From: JBBRSC01 sp038245795
Lineage (GTDB): Bacteria > Actinomycetota > Acidimicrobiia > Acidimicrobiales > Microtrichaceae
Assembly: GCA_038245795.1 (NCBI GenBank)
Contig: JBBRSC010000052.1
Coordinates: 1-16,466 of the forward strand
Length of the DNA stretch: 16,466 nucleotides
Reading direction: 5' to 3'
Part shown: one piece after another, positions 1 through 7,368 of the stretch
Numbering within the stretch: the first letter of the stretch is position 1
Layout of the letters: every line of letters starts with the position of its first letter
Made by a program: the position numbers and the translations under genes
Notes under the pieces: generated by a model
What the model was told of the DNA's origin: nothing
What the model saw: only the letters and a program-made list of their open reading frames with translations
Database searches by the model: none

Positions 1-878
<878 letters not shown>

Positions 879-885
879 GTACCGC

Positions 886-891
886 AGTCTA
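886..891 (-). promoter_or_regulatory. -10 element for citrate synthase
   Basis: On the minus strand this reads TAGACT and ends 7 nt before the GTG start, so transcription would begin at or next to the start codon. No convincing -35 hexamer is seen. Assignment rests on position and on the same arrangement recurring at other genes in the window. Confidence 0.55.
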
Positions 892-898
892 CGTCCGT

Positions 899-911
899 GG
901 AACAGTGTTCC
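899..911. promoter_or_regulatory. Perfect palindrome GGAACA-G-TGTTCC, candidate operator
   Basis: Two exact 6-bp arms flank a single central base. The element lies 21 bp upstream of the citrate synthase start and just upstream of the predicted -10, so a bound dimer would cover the spacer region of the core promoter and probably repress. The GAAC/GTTC arms recall the actinobacterial LexA box, but that has a 4-bp spacer and this has 3. The cognate regulator is unknown; the adjacent LysR gene is one candidate. Confidence 0.45.
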
Positions 912-996
912 GAGACGATGTGGCCGGTTCTTCGTCAAGCGTTCACAGAGCGTGATCCGACGACGCTCGCCGTGCGCCCGCCGACTGTGGGCCACC

Positions 997-1908
997 TCAC
1001 AGGACCGGATGCACTCCAGCCTGTCGGTGTGCCGTGGTTCGGACCATCGTTCGGATGCTGTCAGCGACGGCTCGTTCAGCTGCCGACGGGAGACCACGCC
1101 GCCGTCGCGCCAGGCCGACCGATCGGCTCGACGCGTCGGTGATGGGGATGCGTTTCCAGGTGCCCTCAACGGTGCTGGGGGCCGCAGACGCGGGGAGCAC
1201 CGCCGCCCCGAAGCCCGCAAATGCCAAGGAGGCCAACAGGCGCATCCCGTCGAACTCCGCCTGGCCTCGCAGCACGACGCCGGCTTGGCGAGCGTCCTCG
1301 TCGAGTTCGTCGCGAAAGCTCGTACCCTTCGCCTCGAGCAGAAGATCATGCCGCGCCAGGTCGGCCATGGTGACCGAGGCACGGGAATGCAAAGGGTGAT
1401 CGGCCGGAGCCACCAGCAGACGGTCCTCGTCGAAGAGTCGTTCAATCACGACGTCGGGGTCGGTCACCGGCAGGTTCATGACGGCGAGATCGATCTGGCC
1501 TCCCACGAGTTGCGGGAGCAGGGATGAGGTCGTGGCATCCAGAACCACTACGGCGATCGCAGGATGCCTGATCGCCAAGTCCGAGAGCACCTCAGGGACC
1601 AACCAACGCGCCGTGGTACCGATCACCCCAAGGCGCACGGTGCCTCGGACCTCGTCGCGCATGGACGAGACATCTGATTCCAGCGCCGCGAACTCGGCCT
1701 CGATGCGTCGGGCCCGCGCCGCGACGACCTTGCCCTCCTCGGTCAGCTCGGTGGTTGCTCGGTCGACGAGCGTGACGCCCAGCTCCCGCTCGAGCCGTGA
1801 GACGTGGGTGGAGATGTTCGACTGCACCGTGTGCAACGAGCGCGCTGCCAACGAGAAACTCTTGTAATCGCCCACGGCGACCAGCGCTCGTAGCTGACGA
1901 AGGTCCAT
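997..1908 (-). CDS. LysR-family transcriptional regulator
   Basis: A 303-residue DNA-binding regulator of the usual LysR length. Residues 1-60 form the winged helix-turn-helix (MDLRQLRALVAVGDYKSFSL, then AARSLHTVQSNISTHVSRLE), followed by a linker helix and a substrate-binding-like effector domain from about residue 90 (GTVRLGVIGTTARWLVPEVL) to the C terminus. The effector is not predictable from sequence. It is divergent from the HAD-IB/PlsC gene at 2192 and co-oriented with citrate synthase; LysR proteins often control the divergent neighbour and themselves, so both neighbours are candidate targets. The ATG at 1908 is the first residue of the domain. A TATCGT hexamer ends 8 nt before it, and no separated Shine-Dalgarno is visible. 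Confidence 0.92.
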   Translation of the reverse strand: MDLRQLRALVAVGDYKSFSLAARSLHTVQSNISTHVSRLERELGVTLVDRATTELTEEGKVVAARARRIEAEFAALESDVSSMRDEVRGTVRLGVIGTTARWLVPEVLSDLAIRHPAIAVVVLDATTSSLLPQLVGGQIDLAVMNLPVTDPDVVIERLFDEDRLLVAPADHPLHSRASVTMADLARHDLLLEAKGTSFRDELDEDARQAGVVLRGQAEFDGMRLLASLAFAGFGAAVLPASAAPSTVEGTWKRIPITDASSRSVGLARRRRGLPSAAERAVADSIRTMVRTTAHRQAGVHPVL

Positions 1909-1916
1909 CTCTCGAA

Positions 1917-1922
1917 ACGATA
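1917..1922 (-). promoter_or_regulatory. Candidate -10 element for the LysR gene
   Basis: Reads TATCGT on the minus strand and ends 8 nt before the ATG, giving a very short or absent leader. A weak call made from position alone. Confidence 0.35.
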
Positions 1923-1966
1923 CCAGATATCGCCGGTAACTACTAGATGAATACGACGATCATCGC

Positions 1967-1982
1967 TATCATGTGAATCACA
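1967..1982. promoter_or_regulatory. TATCAT hexamer and overlapping TGTGA-A-TCACA palindrome
   Basis: TATCAT at 1967-1972 on the plus strand could be a -10 for a transcript starting near 1979. The T at 1972 also opens a perfect 5+1+5 palindrome (1972-1982), and ATCGCT (1962-1967) with AGCGAT (1982-1987) forms a second inverted repeat around it. The site is in the divergent LysR/PlsC region, where a LysR-type or Crp-type protein could bind, although Crp sites normally have a 6-bp spacer. Confidence 0.35.
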
Positions 1983-2019
1983 GCGATCGGAACGGCGAAT
2001 CCCCCTCTCCACCGATCGC
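1983..2019. other. Inverted repeat GCGATCGG / CCGATCGC in intergenic region
   Basis: Perfect 8-bp arms at 1983-1990 and 2012-2019 are separated by 21 bases. It is the first of several stem-forming elements between the LysR and PlsC-fusion genes. In RNA it would form a hairpin upstream of the terminator-like stem at 2057-2095. No known riboswitch was recognised. Confidence 0.4.
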
Positions 2020-2056
2020 CGGTCTGCCGGCGGAATCTTCTGCCGAGGACCATACC

Positions 2057-2095
2057 CGAAGGACCGGATCCCCCCTCCGGTCCTTCGTCTGTTTT
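2057..2095 (+). terminator. Terminator-like hairpin with T-rich tail in the divergent region
   Basis: Twelve perfect base pairs (2057-2068 with 2076-2087, left arm CGAAGGACCGGA) enclose the 7-nt loop TCCCCCC and are followed by TCTGTTTT. This is the form of an intrinsic terminator for plus-strand transcription. No recognised plus-strand gene precedes it: the region lies between two divergent genes. It must therefore end a short unannotated RNA, act as an attenuator in a long leader, or insulate the downstream promoter. Confidence 0.6.
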
Positions 2096-2107
2096 ACGGC
2101 GTTCGTC

Positions 2108-2163
2108 GGAGCGGTAGGTCTTCAGCCCGGGCATCGACGCGCTACGAATCGTCGATCCGCTCC
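2108..2163. other. Nested inverted repeats upstream of the HAD/PlsC gene
   Basis: GGAGCGG (2108-2114) pairs with CCGCTCC (2157-2163). Inside it, ATCGACG (2133-2139) pairs with CGTCGAT (2150-2156), and the two 3' arms abut, which would permit coaxial stacking. If the downstream gene is leaderless, as its -10 suggests, this is promoter-proximal DNA rather than leader RNA. Confidence 0.35.
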
Positions 2164-2179
2164 ACCGGAGGCCTCGGGA

Positions 2180-2185
2180 TAGGGT
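2180..2185 (+). promoter_or_regulatory. -10 element for the HAD/PlsC gene
   Basis: TAGGGT ends 6 nt before the ATG at 2192. No well-placed Shine-Dalgarno exists, since the nearest purine run CGGAGG is about 20 nt away. A leaderless transcript is therefore favoured. Confidence 0.5.
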
Positions 2186-2191
2186 CAGCAG

Positions 2192-3631
2192 ATGGCACGC
2201 ACACGTCGTCCGACCTCCGCTGCGATCTTTGATCTCGATCGAACCCTGCTCCGCGGTGCCAGCGGCGCCATCTTTTCGGCCGCGATGAAACGCGCCGGCG
2301 TGTTGAGCGACCGGGCCAACCCGCTCGAGCCGGTGCTCTTCGGGGTCTTCCATCTGTTCGGTGAGAACTGGCCCACCATGATGGCGACCAAGGCGGCCGC
2401 CCGTGCTTCGAAGGGTTGGAAGCGATCAGACGTGCAGGCGGCGGCGGCGGACGCTGCTCCGACGTTGGCGGCGGCGCTCCTTCCGTACGCGGAAGCGGAG
2501 CTGAAGATGCATCGAGACGCCGGACGACTCCTGGTGCTCGCCACGACAACGCCGTACGACCTGGTGAAACCGTTTGCGGACCTCGTGGGTTTCGACGAGA
2601 TCGTCGCCACCCGATACGACCACGACGGCGAGACCTATACCGGTCGGATCGACGGCGAATACGTCTGGGGCAAGGGCAAGGCGAGGTCCGTGCGCAAGTT
2701 CGCTGAGGAACACGATCTCGACCTGGCTGAGAGCCACGCCTACAGCGACAGCTACTACGACGTGCCGCTGCTCTCGATCGTCGGCCATCCTCACGTCATC
2801 AATCCCGACCCCCGGATGGTGGCAATCGCCACGCTGCGACGCTGGCCACAGAAGTGGTTCGACGTTCCCGAGGGCGTACCGAAGTTCGCCGGTATCGAGC
2901 CGCAGAAGGCCGTCATGATGTTGACGCGACCGGAGCTGTTCCCGTACGCCCGCTTCCGGATGTATGGCACCAAGCGGATCCCGCGCAGCGGTGCCGCCAT
3001 TCTGGTGGCCAATCACCGCTCGTATTTCGATCCCATCGCCATTGGATTGTTGCTCGGCCGAGTGGGCCGACCGGTCCGGTTCCTCGGCAAGAAGGAAGTG
3101 TTCGACGCTCCGATCGTCGGCGATATCGCTCGCTCGATGGGCGGAATCCGCGTCGACCGTGGGACTGGTTCCGACGCTCCACTCCAGGCGGCCGAAGCGG
3201 CCCTGCGTGCTGGCGACATGGTGGCCGTCATGCCCGAGGGAACCATCCCCAGGGGTACCGCATTCTTCGACCCCGAACTCCAAGGGAGGTGGGGGGCCAT
3301 GCGTCTCGCTCATGCCACCGGCGCCCCGGTCATTCCGATCGGGATCTGGGGGACCGAGCGGGTCTGGCCCCGTTCGTCGAAGATCCCGCTGATCGGAAAC
3401 GTATTATCGCCACCTACGATCACCATGCGGGTCGGCCAACCCATCGAGATCACCGGTACCGATGTCGAAGCTGACACAGCAACGATGATGGCGGCCATCT
3501 CGGCCTTGCTGCCTGCCGAGGCGCGACGGCCCCGGAACCCAAGTCAAGCTGAGCTGGCTGCGACCTACCCGTCGGGAGTCATCCCCGTTGAGCTCGACGA
3601 CGAGGCACTTCGACGACCCGGAAGTGACTGA
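2192..3631 (+). CDS. HAD-IB hydrolase / 1-acylglycerol-3-phosphate acyltransferase fusion
   Basis: A two-domain protein of 479 residues. Residues about 10-215 are a HAD-IB (SerB-like) phosphatase: the nucleophile motif is DLDRT (Asp14, Asp16) and the acidic motif is YSDSYYDVPLL (184-194). Residues about 250-450 are a PlsC acyltransferase, with the catalytic H-x4-D motif NHRSYFD (His275, Asp280) and the PEGT motif at 348-351. The PlsC part is expected to add the second acyl chain to lysophosphatidic acid at the inner membrane. The phosphatase substrate is unknown; a product such as phosphatidic acid or phosphoserine are possibilities from the family. The same domain order is known in actinobacteria, including mycobacteria. 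The start follows TAGGGT by 6 nt. Its last 44 nt overlap the MFS gene, implying coupled translation. Confidence 0.93.
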   Translation: MARTRRPTSAAIFDLDRTLLRGASGAIFSAAMKRAGVLSDRANPLEPVLFGVFHLFGENWPTMMATKAAARASKGWKRSDVQAAAADAAPTLAAALLPYAEAELKMHRDAGRLLVLATTTPYDLVKPFADLVGFDEIVATRYDHDGETYTGRIDGEYVWGKGKARSVRKFAEEHDLDLAESHAYSDSYYDVPLLSIVGHPHVINPDPRMVAIATLRRWPQKWFDVPEGVPKFAGIEPQKAVMMLTRPELFPYARFRMYGTKRIPRSGAAILVANHRSYFDPIAIGLLLGRVGRPVRFLGKKEVFDAPIVGDIARSMGGIRVDRGTGSDAPLQAAEAALRAGDMVAVMPEGTIPRGTAFFDPELQGRWGAMRLAHATGAPVIPIGIWGTERVWPRSSKIPLIGNVLSPPTITMRVGQPIEITGTDVEADTATMMAAISALLPAEARRPRNPSQAELAATYPSGVIPVELDDEALRRPGSD

Positions 3632-4910
3632 ACCCCAGCCGGTCCAACCCCAGTCGGAACTCGGCGAGGCGGAAGAACTCGGCCCGGCCGATGAACCCGC
3701 CCCCCGTGAGCCGTTGGGCTTCAATGACCATGAGTGGCGGACGATCCTGCCGCTGTCCTTCACGGGCTTCTTCGAGAACTACGACAACGTCATCCTCACC
3801 CTGGGCGCGCCGCTGATCTATACCGGGCTCAGGGTCAGCGAAGGAACCTTCGGCATTGCGGTCGCCATCATCAAGATCGCCACCATTGGCAGTTTGCCCG
3901 TCCTCCGCCTCGCCGACCGGATCGGCCGCAAGCGGATGCTGATCATCTCGCTGGTCGCCTTCACGATCGCGACGGGAGCGACGTCGTTGGCTGGCTCCCT
4001 GCTGGTGTTCGTGGGTTGTCAGATTGTGGCACGGGTGTTCCTGACGACCGAGGGTGCATTGGCGAGCCTGGTGGTCGCCGAGGAGGTGAGGCCGGATCGG
4101 CGGGGCCGCGCGCTGTCGCTGATGGGGTTGATGGCGCAGGCGGGCGGCGGACTCGTGGCCATCGTGGTTGGGATCTTCCGGGACAATCCGCTCGGCTGGC
4201 GACTCTTCTACGTGATTGCGCTGGCGCCGCTCGCCGTGGTTGCGGTCCTCCGGCGGAGCCTCCGCGAGACCCGAGCCTTCACCGTTGCCGCGAACTCCGA
4301 TCGGATCCAATCCAGCTTCTGGCCGCGGCTCGAAGCCAGCTACCGGGGTCATGTCTGGACGGCCGCTCTGCTCTTCGGGACCATCGGCTTCATGCAGACC
4401 CCCGGATTTTATTACGCCGCGGGAATCGCCCAGAACGACTTCCGCTGGGAGGGCTCGTACACGGCGCTGATTCTGTCGTCAGGCATCTTCACGACGACCG
4501 GGTTCCTTCTCGGCGGTCGGGGGAGCGATCGCTTTGGCCGCCGGCCGATCCTGGCGATCGGGGCGGTCGTCCAGTCGCTCGGCGTTGTGCTCGTCTTCAC
4601 CGGCCAACAGGTTCCCTACGTTGCCGGTTTCTACCTGATGGTGTTCGGACAAGCCTGCATCACCGCGCTGTACCTGGCCTACGTCTCGGAACTGGTCCCC
4701 ACTGAGGTGCGGGCCACGGTGGTGTCCTTCATCGTGTCGTGCAACATCGGCGGCGGCTCGATCGGGCTCCTCGCCGCCGCGGTATTGGCCCCCCGATTCA
4801 TGACCACCGGGCATGCCCTGTGGTTCTTTGCGGCACTCAGCATGTGCTCGCTGATCACCCTTCGATGGTTGCCCGAGACCGCGGGCCGCGACGTCATCGA
4901 AGCGACCTGA
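3588..4910 (+). CDS. MFS transporter overlapping the acyltransferase gene
   Basis: A 440-residue major facilitator superfamily permease with about 12 predicted membrane segments and a 50-residue acidic, proline-rich cytoplasmic N terminus. The family signature D-R-x-G-R-K/R-R appears twice, at DRIGRKR (110-116) after the second membrane segment and at DRFGRRP at the start of the second half, and the C terminus has PETAGRD, as in sugar-porter-like members. The substrate cannot be read from the sequence. The TTG start at 3588 is preferred because GGGAG lies 9 nt upstream; it overlaps the PlsC gene by 44 nt. GTG 3624 (8-nt overlap) and TTG 3714 are alternatives with weaker ribosome binding sites. 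The tight overlap suggests a related role, possibly lipid or lysolipid movement, but that is inference. Confidence 0.88.
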   Translation: MSSTTRHFDDPEVTEPQPVQPQSELGEAEELGPADEPAPREPLGFNDHEWRTILPLSFTGFFENYDNVILTLGAPLIYTGLRVSEGTFGIAVAIIKIATIGSLPVLRLADRIGRKRMLIISLVAFTIATGATSLAGSLLVFVGCQIVARVFLTTEGALASLVVAEEVRPDRRGRALSLMGLMAQAGGGLVAIVVGIFRDNPLGWRLFYVIALAPLAVVAVLRRSLRETRAFTVAANSDRIQSSFWPRLEASYRGHVWTAALLFGTIGFMQTPGFYYAAGIAQNDFRWEGSYTALILSSGIFTTTGFLLGGRGSDRFGRRPILAIGAVVQSLGVVLVFTGQQVPYVAGFYLMVFGQACITALYLAYVSELVPTEVRATVVSFIVSCNIGGGSIGLLAAAVLAPRFMTTGHALWFFAALSMCSLITLRWLPETAGRDVIEAT

Positions 4911-4933
4911 CCCGCGCCTCAAAGGTCATCGTC

Positions 4934-4977
4934 CTGGCTGCAAAATGCCAGCGAAAACGCAGAGTCTTCGCAGCCAG
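4934..4977. terminator. Inverted repeat between convergent MFS and aconitase genes
   Basis: CTGGCTGC (4934-4941) and GCAGCCAG (4970-4977) form an 8-bp stem around a 28-nt loop that contains a small GCG-AAAA-CGC hairpin. It fills the 76-bp gap between two convergent stop codons, where a bidirectional terminator is expected. It lacks a T-tract on either side, so termination efficiency is uncertain. Confidence 0.45.
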
Positions 4978-4986
4978 AACGGATGA

Positions 4987-7266
4987 TCAGGCGGTGCGGG
5001 CTCGGATGATGTTGAGCGCGCTGCCAGCTTTGAACCATTCGATGTGTTCCGGTGACATCGTCTGAAGGCACTGGAAGTCGATGGTTGAACCGTCGGGTTT
5101 GTTGAGGACACAGTCCACCGGGCGGCCCGGGGCCAGCGTCGACAGGCCGACGATGGAGATGGTGTCGTCCTCACCGATAGCGTCATAGAACGCCGGGTCA
5201 GCGAACGTGAGCGGCAGGACACCCTGCTTCTTCAGGTTGGCCTCGTGGATGCGGGCGAAGCTACGAACGATGATTGCCTTCGCCCCACGAAAACGCGGCT
5301 CCATGGCGGCGTGCTCACGAGACGAACCCTCGCCCCAGTTCTCGTCGCCAACGGCCACCCATGCCCGGCGCGCTTCGTGGAGGTGCTTTGCGATGTCCGG
5401 GAACGACCGTGTCGTCCCGTCGATCGGGTCCTTGCCTTCACCAGCGGCACCGGTGAAGGCGTTGATGGCACCGAGGAACAGGTTCCCCGAGATGTTCTCG
5501 AGGTGTCCGCGGTACTTCAACCATGGCCCGGCCATCGAGATGTGGTCGGTGGTGCACTTTCCCTGGGCCTTCAACAGGATGGCCAGATCGAGGTAGTCCT
5601 CGCCGTCCCATGCGTCGAACGGTGCGAGCAGCTGCAGCCGATCGGATGTGGGGGAGACCTTCACGCTGACCGTAGATCCATCGATCGGCGGTGCCACGAA
5701 CGTGTTCTCGCCAGGGTCGAAGCCGAGCGCCGGGAGTTCCTCACCGACCGGGACGACCAGGTGGATCTGCTGACCTTGGTCGTTGGGCAGCGTGCCATCA
5801 ATCGGATCGAAGTCGAGGGTGCCGGCGAGCGCGAGTGCCACGACCGTCTCGGGCGACGTGACGAAGGCGTGGGTCTTCACCGAACCATCATTGCGCTTCG
5901 GGAAGTTCCGGTTGTACGAGGTCACGATGGTGTTGGCGACGTTGGTGATCGACTCTGGTCGCGACCACTGCCCGATGCACGGCCCACAGGCGTTGGCCAA
6001 GACGGTGGCGCCAGCCGCTTCAAACGTCGCGAGGAGCCCGTCCCGCTCGATGGTGGCCCTGACCTGCTCCGAGCCCGGCGTGATGAGCAGGGGGACCTTC
6101 ACCTTCAGGCCGTTCTCGGCGGCGTGTCGCAGGATCGATGCGGCGCGGGTGATGTCTTCGTAGCTCGAGTTGGTGCATGACCCAACAAGCGCCGCTGAGA
6201 TCTCGAGCGGCCAACCATTGGCTTCGGCTTCGGCACCGAGCTCCGACACCTCGCGAGCCAGATCGGGAGTGTGAGGACCGTTGATGTGCGGGCGCAATGT
6301 CGACAGATCGATGTCGATCACCTGGTCGAAATACTGCTCGGGGTTCTGTGCGACCTCGTCATCGGCCCGCAGATGATGGGCAACCGCATCGGCAGCAGCG
6401 GCGATTGCGCCGCGGCCGGTGGCCGACAGGTAGCGCGACATCGCCGCGTCGTAGGCGAAGAGCGACGTCGTTGCACCGATCTCCGCGCCCATGTTGCAGA
6501 TCGTGGCTTTACCGGTACAGCTGATGGAGTTGGCCCCGGCGCCGAAATATTCGACGATCGCTCCCGTGCCACCCTTGACCGTGAGTATCTCGGCGACCTT
6601 CAGGATGACGTCCTTCGGGCTGGACCAGCCGCTGAGCTCGCCAGTGAGGCGGACCCCGATGAGTTTCGGCCAACGAACGTTGAACGGAAAGCCGGTCATG
6701 ACGTCGACTGCGTCGGCACCGCCCACCCCAATGGCGACCATTCCCAGCCCACCGGCGTTCGGCGTGTGGCTGTCCGTTCCGATCATCATCCCGCCTGGAA
6801 ATGCGTAGTTCTCCAGCACGACCTGGTGGATGATTCCGGATCCTGGTCCCCAGAAGCCGATGCCGTACTTGGCAGAGACGCTCTCGAGAAAGTCGTAGAC
6901 CTCGGCGTTGCCGCTCTCGGCGGCGAGGAGATCGACCTTGGCGTTCACCTTGGCTTGAATGAGGTGATCGCAGTGCACCGTTGAAGGCGCCTGGACGCTG
7001 GCCAGACCGGCGGTCATGAACTGCAACAGGGCCATCTGCGCGGTGGCGTCCTGCATGGCAACTCGGTCCGGGCGGAGGTCGTTGTAGGAGACGCCACGAT
7101 CGATGGTCTCGTCGGCTCGGTCGAGGTGGTTGACCAAGATCTTCTCGGTCAGCGTCAAGGCCCGACCGAAGGACGCTCGGGCGATGGTGACCCGCTCGTC
7201 GAGCGTGGCATAGACACCGTCGACGAGTCCGATCGGCGTGGAAGCGGTTGCGGGGGTGTCGTTCAC
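4987..7266 (-). CDS. acn: Aconitate hydratase, mitochondrial type
   Basis: This TCA-cycle [4Fe-4S] enzyme interconverts citrate and isocitrate. The 759-residue protein has the cluster ligands Cys364 (SCTNSS), Cys427 and Cys430 (ACGPCIG). Their spacing of 63 and 3 equals that of the mitochondrial enzyme (Cys358, 421, 424 in the pig protein). GTDSHTPNAGGLG and GEGSSREHA are present, the latter placing Ser648 and Arg650 at the positions of the catalytic Ser642 and Arg644. Long stretches such as TPGSEQ-RATIERDG and GKCTTDHIS also match the mitochondrial subfamily rather than the longer AcnA usual in actinobacteria. The GTG at 7266 is chosen because GGAG lies 6 nt upstream and the conserved protein begins shortly after. 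The frame stays open to 7623, but that extension overlaps the GntR gene and has no family resemblance. Confidence 0.96.
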   Translation of the reverse strand: MNDTPATASTPIGLVDGVYATLDERVTIARASFGRALTLTEKILVNHLDRADETIDRGVSYNDLRPDRVAMQDATAQMALLQFMTAGLASVQAPSTVHCDHLIQAKVNAKVDLLAAESGNAEVYDFLESVSAKYGIGFWGPGSGIIHQVVLENYAFPGGMMIGTDSHTPNAGGLGMVAIGVGGADAVDVMTGFPFNVRWPKLIGVRLTGELSGWSSPKDVILKVAEILTVKGGTGAIVEYFGAGANSISCTGKATICNMGAEIGATTSLFAYDAAMSRYLSATGRGAIAAAADAVAHHLRADDEVAQNPEQYFDQVIDIDLSTLRPHINGPHTPDLAREVSELGAEAEANGWPLEISAALVGSCTNSSYEDITRAASILRHAAENGLKVKVPLLITPGSEQVRATIERDGLLATFEAAGATVLANACGPCIGQWSRPESITNVANTIVTSYNRNFPKRNDGSVKTHAFVTSPETVVALALAGTLDFDPIDGTLPNDQGQQIHLVVPVGEELPALGFDPGENTFVAPPIDGSTVSVKVSPTSDRLQLLAPFDAWDGEDYLDLAILLKAQGKCTTDHISMAGPWLKYRGHLENISGNLFLGAINAFTGAAGEGKDPIDGTTRSFPDIAKHLHEARRAWVAVGDENWGEGSSREHAAMEPRFRGAKAIIVRSFARIHEANLKKQGVLPLTFADPAFYDAIGEDDTISIVGLSTLAPGRPVDCVLNKPDGSTIDFQCLQTMSPEHIEWFKAGSALNIIRARTA

Positions 7267-7327
7267 GGGAAGCTCCGTTCGTGGGTGGGGAGATCGGTCC
7301 AGATGTTCGGGGCCAGGATCTGATACA

Positions 7328-7357
7328 AGTATAGGACAAGTTCCCTCAATAATACAA
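7328..7357 (-). promoter_or_regulatory. Candidate promoter of aconitase
   Basis: On the minus strand, TTGTAT (7357-7352) and TATACT (7333-7328) are separated by 18 bp, giving a start near 7321 and a leader of roughly 55 nt that contains the GGAG ribosome binding site. Both hexamers lie within or touch the ACAAGT repeats, so a regulator bound there would block RNA polymerase. Confidence 0.5.
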
Positions 7358-7358
7358 G

Positions 7359-7364
7359 TAGAAT
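7359..7364 (+). promoter_or_regulatory. Candidate -10 element for the GntR gene
   Basis: TAGAAT ends 4 nt before the GTG at 7369. The gap is shorter than at the other candidate leaderless genes of this window. No Shine-Dalgarno is present, because the upstream bases are the AT-rich repeats. Confidence 0.4.
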
Positions 7365-7368
7365 ACAA

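Noticed and set aside
899..911. LexA/SOS box at citrate synthase
   Set aside because: The arms GAAC and GTTC are separated by 3 bp instead of 4, and citrate synthase is not an expected SOS gene.
948..968. GAGCGT/ACGCTC inverted repeat after the LysR gene as a terminator
   Set aside because: The stem is only 6 bp with a 9-nt loop and no T-tract; it could easily be chance in GC-rich DNA.
1972..1982. Crp/GlxR site TGTGAATCACA
   Set aside because: The half-sites are separated by 1 bp, not the 6 bp of a genuine Crp-family site, so it is listed only as an unidentified palindrome.
1973..2182. 69-codon plus-strand frame in the divergent region
   Set aside because: It runs straight through the 12-bp terminator-like stem, has no ribosome binding site and no protein-like features; the region looks non-coding.
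2426..3313. Minus-strand open frame of 295 codons
   Set aside because: Antisense shadow of the HAD/PlsC gene, with low-complexity composition and no recognisable domain.
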